From Glaciecola blandensis (lineage in GTDB: Bacteria; Pseudomonadota; Gammaproteobacteria; Enterobacterales; Alteromonadaceae), in the NCBI RefSeq assembly GCF_031846165.1, contig NZ_JAVRIE010000005.1:62001-126000 (forward strand): a stretch of 64,000 nucleotides of DNA. The letters are read 5' to 3'. Below are positions 27,850 to 35,463 of this stretch, one piece after another. The translations under genes were made by a program, and so were the position numbers. How positions within the stretch are numbered: the first letter of the stretch is position 1; each line of letters opens with the position of its first letter. The notes beneath the pieces are model-generated. The model worked only from the letters and a program-made list of their open reading frames with translations, did no database searches and was not told the origin of the DNA.

Positions 27850-27936
27850 GATGCTTCTATGCTCGACCAATTTTAGTTATTAGAAGAGCATGATACCGGT
27901 TTATCATGCTTAGTCTGTCTCATCTAAAGGCAGCGG
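27850..27936. repeat. 87-bp direct repeat, right copy
   Basis: This copy contains on the plus strand a remnant reading LDASMLDQF-stop, the DUF3087 C terminus, then the hairpin GCATGATA-CCGGTT-TATCATGC (27888-27909) and the last codons of the hydrolase gene on the minus strand. A further 12 bases just upstream (27842-27853) are identical to 24142-24153 in the DUF3087 gene, so the remnant looks like that gene with an internal deletion of about 48 bases. Confidence 0.9.
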
Positions 27937-28971
27937 TTTGCATGGCGCAGTGGGGCTAAGATTAACGCTTGGATCCCAAATTCGATCCCAAATTTTACCC
28001 ACTGACGCAAAATCTGGACGCGCACTCACTTTTTTCGCATTTATAGCCTGAATACCTTTAGCGTCCGTTTGAGCAACCACAAAGTTAAATACGTAATTAC
28101 ACTCAACGCCCATTCGTAAGTCAGACATGATGATATTGTCGTCTTGTCGCTTTACTGAATAAAGTCCTTTCGTAAACCACGCTAAGCGATTGATTGCCCA
28201 GTTATCACTTAATGGATCGAGGAGCATGGGGGAACTTGGATAAGCTTGGAAACTCACTTCACTTGGTTCATCGAAGACTGACGCATAAATTTCATGATAT
28301 TTGGTGATATTGCCAGATTCTGACACAGCGACGACTCGCCACAATAAGGTATTTAGTGGAGCAGGAGTGCTGACATAGGCGATAGCATCTATTCCTTTTT
28401 CCCCCATTGCTATTTCGACTTTTTGGTCGATCATTACCTTGGCACTCAAGCTCCATGCAATGTATGCCGTGCTAGCAATTATGCCGAATTTATTTGCCCT
28501 TATCGCGCTAATACTTGGTTGTTTGAGTGCTAAGGCAAAGCCCAAACCAATCAGTAGTGGCAGAGTGTATAAGGGGTCAATGATAAACAGGTTGGAAACG
28601 CCATACGGATATTCAGTCAGTGGCCACATCAATTGCGTACCATACACAGTAAAGCTGTCTAATAGTGCATGCGTGCTTAAAGTGAGAAACACCAAGGCGA
28701 ACCACCGTAGCTTTAAATGTGCAGTGTTTGGGTGAAACTTACTTAATAGCCAAGCGATGATTGGACTGACCAACAAGTGTACCCACAGTGAATGACTGAA
28801 GCCACGATGATAAGTGAAGGATTCAACGTCACCAGCGTAGGGTATTAAAACGTCTAAGTCAGGGAGAGTGCCTAATGCAGCCCCGTACAAAATCGCCCTA
28901 CGGCCTATTTTATTCCCTAATACCGCATACCCGACTGCTCCACCAAGCGCGATTTGAGTTAATGAATCCAT
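27910..28971 (-). CDS. YdjM-like membrane-bound metal-dependent hydrolase
   Basis: The 353-residue protein begins MDSLTQIALGGAVGYAVLG, typical of the YdjM/DUF457 family, with PDLDVLI, HRGFSHSLW and STHALLDSFTVYGT giving the conserved Asp and His metal ligands between membrane helices. The C-terminal third is soluble. E. coli ydjM is LexA-regulated, but I see no LexA box here. Its stop codon overlaps the right 87-bp repeat. Confidence 0.8.
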   Translation of the reverse strand: MDSLTQIALGGAVGYAVLGNKIGRRAILYGAALGTLPDLDVLIPYAGDVESFTYHRGFSHSLWVHLLVSPIIAWLLSKFHPNTAHLKLRWFALVFLTLSTHALLDSFTVYGTQLMWPLTEYPYGVSNLFIIDPLYTLPLLIGLGFALALKQPSISAIRANKFGIIASTAYIAWSLSAKVMIDQKVEIAMGEKGIDAIAYVSTPAPLNTLLWRVVAVSESGNITKYHEIYASVFDEPSEVSFQAYPSSPMLLDPLSDNWAINRLAWFTKGLYSVKRQDDNIIMSDLRMGVECNYVFNFVVAQTDAKGIQAINAKKVSARPDFASVGKIWDRIWDPSVNLSPTAPCKPLPLDETD

Positions 28972-29072
28972 AATTACTACTATTGCTTTATTTTTGGTAT
29001 AGCCTTGATACTAGAGGATGCTAGGAAATAGACCACATCATTCTGATTTAAATTTATGTTTGTAAGGGGATG

Positions 29073-30236
29073 CTAGATCGCAAAACTTGCAGACGGATAC
29101 TTAATTGAATCGCAGTTATTAAATTTAGCAAAGCGCTCTAGCTCTGCTATCAGTTTAGGCATAAAGCCTGGCATCTCGTTGTTTGAGCTTGCTAGCTGGC
29201 CATTCTCAAGGTGCAGACTAATAACTTCTAACTGCTTTAGCTTTCTGTGGGCCTTGCAATCGATGCGCGCGACAAAGCGATCACCGAATAATACAGGTAG
29301 GGTGAAGTAACCATATTGTCTTTTAGCTGGTGGAACATAACATTCAAGTTTGTAGTCAAAGCCAAACAAGGCGTTCAGGCGGTCTCGATGAATAAGTACA
29401 TTGTCGAAGGGGGAAAGTACTTTGACCGTGTTTTGAAAGCGCAGACTTGCTGCCTTATTTTCTATGTGATGATAAGTATCGGGGTGGTTTTTATTTTGAA
29501 TGGATTCAATTTCACCAGATCGTAGTTTGGTGTCGATAATCGCTTGCATAGCATCGCGAATAGGTTTGCCGGTTTTTAAATGGAGGAGTTGTTTCTTGGT
29601 GAAAATGCCATGGGCTTTCATAGTATTTTCGAATAGGTACTTGGCATACTCTTCAACACTGGGCATTGATAAATCAATATTGTCTGGCAGGCAGCGCTCT
29701 CGTAAGTCGAATACTTTCTCCATCCCTTCGCGCGCGCAAATCATGATATCGCCTTGCATAAAAAGCCGCTCAAAGGCTCTACGACTTGGGCCCATGTTCC
29801 ACCAGTCACCGGTATTTTCATTCTGTTTTTCGATATCTCTCAAGCGGGTTGGGCCGTGTTGCTCAATGCGCGCCAGTATCGATTTCAATAAGCTAGGGTC
29901 AGTGCCGTTATAATAACGATTCTTGTTGTTGCGCAAGTCTTCCATAGCAGGTAGCGCAAAGCGATAATCACGCATTGGTAAATAAGCCGCGGCATGATAC
30001 CAATATTCAAACACCTGCTTATTGGCGACTAATTCATTTAAATAAGATGGCTGATAATCGGGCACTCTGCTCCACAAAATGTGGTGATGAGCTCGCTCGA
30101 TAACAGAGATGGTATCTATTTGTACATAGCCTAAATGCTCTATTGCTTGAAGTGTTCCTTGCAAACCTTTCGAAAATGCGGGTTTTCGCGCTAAGCCCTG
30201 TGTTTGCAGTGCAAGCCGTCGGAGAACTTTGGTCAT
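29073..30236 (-). CDS. YcaQ/AlkX-type winged-helix DNA glycosylase
   Basis: The 387-residue protein belongs to the HTH_42/YcaQ family: an N-terminal VQIDTISVIERAHHHILWSR gives the QxD catalytic motif (Q39-I40-D41), and the C-terminal half contains KVLSPFDNVLIHRDRL, found throughout this family. E. coli YcaQ (AlkX) unhooks interstrand DNA crosslinks by base excision, so a repair role is likely. It lies 8 bp after moeB on the same strand and may be cotranscribed with moeA-moeB. Confidence 0.85.
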   Translation of the reverse strand: MTKVLRRLALQTQGLARKPAFSKGLQGTLQAIEHLGYVQIDTISVIERAHHHILWSRVPDYQPSYLNELVANKQVFEYWYHAAAYLPMRDYRFALPAMEDLRNNKNRYYNGTDPSLLKSILARIEQHGPTRLRDIEKQNENTGDWWNMGPSRRAFERLFMQGDIMICAREGMEKVFDLRERCLPDNIDLSMPSVEEYAKYLFENTMKAHGIFTKKQLLHLKTGKPIRDAMQAIIDTKLRSGEIESIQNKNHPDTYHHIENKAASLRFQNTVKVLSPFDNVLIHRDRLNALFGFDYKLECYVPPAKRQYGYFTLPVLFGDRFVARIDCKAHRKLKQLEVISLHLENGQLASSNNEMPGFMPKLIAELERFAKFNNCDSIKYPSASFAI

Positions 30237-30243
30237 CGCGGAT

Positions 30244-31026
30244 TTAATCCAATCTGCTTTCTGTATCGCCGTTCTCGACTGAGCATACGGAACAAGTGGC
30301 GTTTGGCTTTACGCCGATGCTTTGCCACTGCGAATTCATAGCATCGAAAAGGTGAAGCTGATTGATGTTTACCTTGCCGTACGAGGTAAGCAATTTAATG
30401 GCTTCAAGAGCTTGGTATGCGCCAATGAGTCCAACCACCGGTGACATCACACCTGACTCTACACAAGTTAATTCTTGTTCTCCGAAAAACTGACTAATAC
30501 AGGCATAACATGCTGAATTCACTCTGGGCGACACGCAAAAGACTTGGCCTTCCATCCGAATCGCGGCACCAGAGACCAGATCTGTTTTGTACCTATAGCA
30601 AAGGCGGTTTATATCATTGCGTGATTGCAAATTATCGGTGCAATCCAAAACCAGATTATGTTGCTCAATTGCTGCCGATAAAGCGTCGGTGTCTAGGCGG
30701 TAATCTATCGTGTTGAGTTGAACACCTTGATTTATTTGTTCTAGCGTCGATTTTGCAGATGATACTTTCTTTTTGCCTATATTGGCTTCAAAGTGGAGTA
30801 CTTGCCGCTGTATATTGGACAGTTCAACAATGTCATCATCAACAATGGTTAATTCGCCAATGCCAGCGGCGACCAGATATTGGGCTGCAGCGCAACCTAA
30901 TCCGCCAGCACCAATGATCAGCACTTTACTATTTAGTAACAATTCCTGCTTTTCCAAATCAAAACCTTGCAAGGAAATTTGTCTGGAGTAGCGCATCGCT
31001 TCTCTAGTGCTAATACTTTTTGTCAT
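30244..31026 (-). CDS. moeB: Molybdopterin-synthase adenylyltransferase MoeB
   Basis: The 260-residue protein has RYSRQISLQGFD at the N terminus, the ATP-binding GAGGLG at residues 39-44, VDDDIVELSNIQRQ, DCTDN, and two CxxC zinc pairs (CYAC and CSVC). This is the HesA/MoeB/ThiF family; with moeA directly upstream, MoeB is the best assignment, activating the MoaD C terminus for sulphur transfer in molybdenum cofactor synthesis. It has no rhodanese tail. ThiF is the alternative but has no thi neighbours. Confidence 0.88.
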   Translation of the reverse strand: MTKSISTREAMRYSRQISLQGFDLEKQELLLNSKVLIIGAGGLGCAAAQYLVAAGIGELTIVDDDIVELSNIQRQVLHFEANIGKKKVSSAKSTLEQINQGVQLNTIDYRLDTDALSAAIEQHNLVLDCTDNLQSRNDINRLCYRYKTDLVSGAAIRMEGQVFCVSPRVNSACYACISQFFGEQELTCVESGVMSPVVGLIGAYQALEAIKLLTSYGKVNINQLHLFDAMNSQWQSIGVKPNATCSVCSVENGDTESRLD

Positions 31027-31039
31027 TATCTACGCCTTC

Positions 31040-32284
31040 TCAATCTGATGACTGAATGAGTGAGCTAAACGGCAGAATTGTGAGGTTTTCACCAATCTCT
31101 ACACGTCCACGCTCTTGCTCAATCAGGGCATAACAATTGCTGTTAGAGAAGCAAGACAATACACCTGAGCTCTGAGAGCCAGCACTTTGCACACATAAAA
31201 GGCCTTCATCATTGGTGAAGAAGGTGGCTCTTTGGTAGTCGGCACGCCCAGGTCTTTTTCTAAATACGGAGTTTGCCTCGGCTTGCAACTGAATGCCCGA
31301 AGAAGGTAGTTGCCCAGCCATACATTTGAGCGCTGGTGTGGCAATTTGGTCAAAGGTCACTGCGCTGGAAACTGGGTTACCAGGCAAGCCGAAAAACACA
31401 CTCTTTTTTAAACGCCCAAATGCCAATGGTTTACCGGGTTTGATAGCGAGTTTCCAAAAATCAATATCGCCATATTCATCCAAGACTTCTTTAGTGTAAT
31501 CCGCTTCACCCACTGACACACCGCCACTCGTAATAACGCAATCTGCTTCTTGGTCGGCTCGTTCAAAGGTTTGTTGAATGAGTGCTCTATCATCGGGGAT
31601 AATCCCCAAATCAATGACCTCGGCTCCCAAGCTTGTCAGCATTGCTTTTAGCATTGGCCGATTAGTATCAAAGATACGATCGCTGCGCGCCGCTTCGCCG
31701 ACCGAAAGTAATTCATCCCCCGTAGAAAACACGGCAACTTTGATTTTGCGATACACTTCAACTTTGTCACAGCCTAAAGAAGCAAGTAAGCCAATATCAA
31801 TAGGGGACAGCTTTTTACCAGACTGAAGGACACTTGCGCCTTCTCGAATATCATCGCCTTTGGGACGCACGGCCTCACCCTTATCAACCGCCACTGTGAA
31901 TGATACGGAGTCTCCTTCGACTTCGGCATTTTCTTGCATAATGACGGTGTCTGCACCCTTTGGGAGTTCCGCCCCAGTCATGATCCTTACGCATTCACCA
32001 GGCTCAATACGGTGCGAAAAAGCGTTCCCGGCGAAGCTTTTGCCAACCAACTGAAACTGAGAAGTGTTGGTCAAGTCTTCGTGTCGTAGTGCGTAACCAT
32101 CCATCGCAGAGTTGTCATAAGCGGGCACATTGATTGGAGATGAAACATCCACAGCAAGCACACGATTAAGAGCATCATCTAGTGAAACCTCTTCGATTTC
32201 CTTCACCACATTAATGGCGCCTAATATAATCTCTTTTGCTTTAGATACGGGCAGTAAACCGTCAGTATCACAATTCCACGCCAT
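31040..32284 (-). CDS. moeA: Molybdopterin molybdotransferase MoeA
   Basis: The 414-residue length is normal for MoeA. Motifs seen are YDNSAMDGYALR in the N-terminal domain, VRIMTGAELPKGADTVIMQEN, the MPT-binding VAVFSTGDELLSVG, ITSGGVSVGEADY, and GLPGNPVSSAVTF. It inserts molybdenum into adenylated molybdopterin. moeB follows after 13 bp, so the two form an operon. The enzymes encoded at 53.8-56.6 kb need this cofactor. Confidence 0.93.
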   Translation of the reverse strand: MAWNCDTDGLLPVSKAKEIILGAINVVKEIEEVSLDDALNRVLAVDVSSPINVPAYDNSAMDGYALRHEDLTNTSQFQLVGKSFAGNAFSHRIEPGECVRIMTGAELPKGADTVIMQENAEVEGDSVSFTVAVDKGEAVRPKGDDIREGASVLQSGKKLSPIDIGLLASLGCDKVEVYRKIKVAVFSTGDELLSVGEAARSDRIFDTNRPMLKAMLTSLGAEVIDLGIIPDDRALIQQTFERADQEADCVITSGGVSVGEADYTKEVLDEYGDIDFWKLAIKPGKPLAFGRLKKSVFFGLPGNPVSSAVTFDQIATPALKCMAGQLPSSGIQLQAEANSVFRKRPGRADYQRATFFTNDEGLLCVQSAGSQSSGVLSCFSNSNCYALIEQERGRVEIGENLTILPFSSLIQSSD

Positions 32285-32370
32285 GCTTCGTTCTCCTTTT
32301 TGGCAGCACTTTTTTTGCTACGTTTATAGCCGTCTAATATGCCCGTTTAAGCAAATAATTTCATCTGCTT

Positions 32371-33594
32371 TCACCCATGTTTCTCAGGAGAACGTACTGG
32401 CTTATCGATATATGTAGATTTTTGCCGCCCGTTTAGCAACCAACCAATCGGAGACCATGAGACAAACAAAACATAAGTCAGCATACCAATCGCGATGGTG
32501 CCAAAAGCACTGATGGCAAATTCGACTAGCATCGGTAGATCGGTATCGAGTAGCAAGAACTGTAAAATCCATACCAAGGGTAAATGAATGATATATACCC
32601 AGTAAGACGAGCGTGAGACAAATTGAGCGACCTGACTCTGTCGGTCAAAAAAGCGCTTTCCTACCAATAAAACCGCTAGCACCGTATACATAGACAAGTA
32701 GGCTTCTGCGCTGGCTTTTATTGTTTGATTCAAGTCTACATCTGGACTGTTTGTGAGGTTATGCATCGCATCCATAATAGTGAATGAACTCGGCATAAAT
32801 GAATAGTAGATGATGTAGTAGGCCAGTCCAATGATCAACAAAGGCCACATAAATGGCTGAATAGCATCTAGCACACGGGGCTGATTATAAATACCCCAAC
32901 CTAGTACAAAGAAAACCCCATGGAAGCCAAAAGCCCAAAGTGCCGGACTGAGCTGCTCAGGTGCTGGTAAGGGGGAAAATTGGGTCAACATTGAAGGAAC
33001 GAGCACCAAAGGTAGCAAGAGTAAAAATACAATGGGGTGCTTTATGACAGGTGTATGCCAATCAATTGCTTTAAGATTGAGTTTTCGATAAACGAAAAGA
33101 AACATCAAGGTCAGTGCATAAAACCAAATCAGATAATATAGAAACCATAAATGCATAGTGCTAAGCGGCGGCTTTGGCGCATCTGGATTATTCAGCATAC
33201 CGGTAATTAACCCTAACATTGGTGAAGGGTTCGATACCGATTGTGCCGCCCATGAGAATATGGTGACAACAGCAATAGTGATCAGAGGTAAAAAAATGAT
33301 AAGAGGTAGCGCTATACGCAGACTTCGGTTTTTGATTACAGCGCTTGCGCCTCGCTTCTTATAAAGTAAGGCGCCGAAAAAGCCAGCAACCAAGAAAAAC
33401 AAAGGCATTCGCCAACCATGTGTATAAAAAGCAACAAAGTCGATGTAGCTTGCATTGTCAGTGCTTGCCGACATCCATACTTGGCTCATTAGAGGGCTGT
33501 ATGCCAGAGATGCATGAAAGAAAACACCCAGAAGCATTGCAAATGCTCTGATGTTATCCATGTAGTGAATTCGTGAGTTAGAGACCGGTCCCAT
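32371..33594 (-). CDS. Acyltransferase family 3 membrane protein (OpgC-like)
   Basis: The 407-residue protein has about ten membrane helices. The N terminus RIHYMDNIRAFAMLLGVFFHASLAY contains the conserved Asp-Arg and the catalytic-type His of acyltransferase 3 proteins, and GWRMPLFFLVAGFFGALL matches the second conserved block of the OpgC/MdoC subgroup, which transfers succinyl groups to periplasmic glucans. The substrate is inferred only. AAAAGGAG precedes the ATG at 33594. Confidence 0.8.
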   Translation of the reverse strand: MGPVSNSRIHYMDNIRAFAMLLGVFFHASLAYSPLMSQVWMSASTDNASYIDFVAFYTHGWRMPLFFLVAGFFGALLYKKRGASAVIKNRSLRIALPLIIFLPLITIAVVTIFSWAAQSVSNPSPMLGLITGMLNNPDAPKPPLSTMHLWFLYYLIWFYALTLMFLFVYRKLNLKAIDWHTPVIKHPIVFLLLLPLVLVPSMLTQFSPLPAPEQLSPALWAFGFHGVFFVLGWGIYNQPRVLDAIQPFMWPLLIIGLAYYIIYYSFMPSSFTIMDAMHNLTNSPDVDLNQTIKASAEAYLSMYTVLAVLLVGKRFFDRQSQVAQFVSRSSYWVYIIHLPLVWILQFLLLDTDLPMLVEFAISAFGTIAIGMLTYVLFVSWSPIGWLLNGRQKSTYIDKPVRSPEKHG

Positions 33595-33915
33595 AAGGGG
33601 TTCTCCTTTTAATAAAAGTTATTGGTCGTGCAGGTAGTCAGTCAAGTCAGACCGCTTACTCCGACGATGATAATGTTAAACATCGAGTCAACTTCAGGTG
33701 AAATGTCGACATTTGTTTCATACATTGATTACATAACTTTTACTGAATCATGGGCCTTCTCTCTTAGGTACTAAGACGCGTTTGGTTAATTACCCGCCTG
33801 TTGTGATAAGTATGCACAATCAAATCGACTTTGCATAGTATTGTTAGTTTAGCGCTAAAGAATCAACTATATTTGCCGCTAAAAACGTAGGCATAACTTA
33901 AACTAAAAAAACTCC
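33595..33915. other. Intergenic region upstream of the chemoreceptor gene
   Basis: This divergent region between the acyltransferase and chemoreceptor genes contains the sigma-28-like promoter described separately. The rest shows no gene or strong repeat. Confidence 0.4.
33856..33882 (+). promoter_or_regulatory. Sigma-28 (FliA)-type promoter for the chemoreceptor gene
   Basis: TAAAGAAT (33856-33863) and GCCGCTAA (33875-33882) are separated by exactly 11 bases. The flagellar sigma factor consensus is TAAAGTTT-N11-GCCGATAA, so 13 of 16 bases match. It lies 33 bases upstream of the ATG of a chemotaxis receptor, the kind of gene this sigma factor controls. Confidence 0.72.
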
Positions 33916-35289
33916 ATGCAATCATATTCAAGCTATAGCGAACCGAGTTCAACGAACGATGACCCAACTGTTAGTGCAGAGTCACGCGAAATCATAGCGA
34001 CATCTTCCATAATAGACGCACTCATAGAGGGCGATTATTCGATTCAGGCCGATACTTCAACGGCGCTAGGCCAAAAGTTACAAAGACTTATCGAAAAGCT
34101 GGGGGAAAATGCTAGGAATGATTTAAATAGGGTGGTTGACCTTTCAATTAATAATAATGAGGCTTCAATTGCAGCAGCCCAATTACTTTACGATTTAAAA
34201 AATGTTGCTGCGTTCTCTCAAAGAATTGCCTCTGCTGCGGAAGAAATGAGAGCCTCTGTTGGTGAAGTTAAACAATACAGTGAGAGTATTGATCAAGGCA
34301 CAACGAATTCATTTAATGCGGTTGAAAAAGTACTAGGAACTCTCGGTAAGGCAGTTGAAACATTCGACGAAATAAAGGCGTCTGTTGCTGAAAATAGCGC
34401 AAAGCTGACTGGGCTGACTCATTTTACAAAACAAGTAAGGGATATTTCCGACCAAATAAAAGGCATAGCATTTCAGTCTAATATACTGTCAATGAATGCT
34501 TCGGTTGAAGCCGCTCGCGCTGGCGATCAGGGGCGTGGATTTGGTGTTATTGCACAGGAAATTCACTTGCTCTCAGGTCGTTCTGAAGACGCCACCGCTC
34601 AAATTACTAAATTGATCAATAATTACGAAAGCGAAGTTGCGGGTATTATGAAATCTCTTGGACAAAGCCAAGCTATGGTGGAGGAGGGGCAAAGCTCTAT
34701 CAACCTAGCTGATTCCGAAATGAATACAATGGTTGATCAGTTCAAAGCAGTGTCGGAGAACACATCTCAAATATCATTAGCGCTAAGCGAACAATCACAA
34801 GCCTCGGAAGAAGTAGCGAAAGGCATAAACACTATTGCTATGCATTCAGATAAAAGCGTGGCAAGTACTGACAACATTGTTGAATCAATTGAGTCAATCC
34901 AGTCGCATATCAATCAAGAAATTCTGGCCGTTTCTGAACTAAATATTCGCGGAAAAATAGTTAAACTGGCCCAGTCTGATCATGTCATATGGAAAAAGCG
35001 TTTGGTAAATATGATTGCGGGTAAAGAAGGTTTGAGCTCACATGAACTGGCAGATCATCACAGCTGTAGACTTGGCCTCTGGTATGACAAAGTGAATACA
35101 CCTGAACTCCGCTCCCATCCGGCTTTTGCTCAACTGGAAGAGCCACATCGCTTGGTTCATGCTCATGGTAAGCGTTCTGTCGATTTGTATAATGCAGGAA
35201 ATATTGGGATGGCTTTACAAGAAATTCAAAAAGTTGAGCAAGCTTCAAGGCACGTTTTAGCGCTATTGAGGAAACTTGAACATGTCTAG
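33916..35289 (+). CDS. Soluble methyl-accepting chemotaxis protein with CZB domain
   Basis: The 457-residue protein has no membrane helix. The middle is a chemoreceptor signalling coiled coil whose hairpin tip reads FQSNILSMNASVEAARAGDQGRGFGVIAQEI, although several positions differ from the usual QTNLLALNAAIEAARAGE. The C-terminal CZB domain (about residues 355-450) has DHVIWKKRL, DHHSCRLGLWYD and PHRLVHAHGKR, giving the His-Cys-His-His zinc site. CZB receptors in other species respond to hypochlorous acid or zinc. It acts in the cytoplasm with CheA/CheW encoded elsewhere. A sigma-28-type promoter precedes it and a strong terminator follows. Confidence 0.9.
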   Translation: MQSYSSYSEPSSTNDDPTVSAESREIIATSSIIDALIEGDYSIQADTSTALGQKLQRLIEKLGENARNDLNRVVDLSINNNEASIAAAQLLYDLKNVAAFSQRIASAAEEMRASVGEVKQYSESIDQGTTNSFNAVEKVLGTLGKAVETFDEIKASVAENSAKLTGLTHFTKQVRDISDQIKGIAFQSNILSMNASVEAARAGDQGRGFGVIAQEIHLLSGRSEDATAQITKLINNYESEVAGIMKSLGQSQAMVEEGQSSINLADSEMNTMVDQFKAVSENTSQISLALSEQSQASEEVAKGINTIAMHSDKSVASTDNIVESIESIQSHINQEILAVSELNIRGKIVKLAQSDHVIWKKRLVNMIAGKEGLSSHELADHHSCRLGLWYDKVNTPELRSHPAFAQLEEPHRLVHAHGKRSVDLYNAGNIGMALQEIQKVEQASRHVLALLRKLEHV

Positions 35290-35347
35290 TGATTAGCGCC
35301 ATGAAAACTGTTCATAACAACCTAATCTGCAGTACCTTTCAACTCAA

Positions 35348-35370
35348 GCGACCCCCGTGGTCGCATTTTT
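35348..35370 (+). terminator. Intrinsic terminator after the chemoreceptor gene
   Basis: Stem GCGACC / GGTCGC with a five-base loop, followed by ATTTTT. It is 59 bases after the stop codon. Confidence 0.8.
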
Positions 35371-35463
35371 ATGGCGCTTTGACTCAGGTCGCTTGTAAAG
35401 CAAAGAATGCCAATTTAACATCGTTTTAACAAAACCCTTCAGGCTTCGGCAGTGTAGAAAACG

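Noticed and set aside
28972..29040. LexA box for the YdjM-like gene
   Set aside because: E. coli ydjM is SOS-controlled, so I looked for a CTG-N10-CAG motif upstream, but saw no good match.
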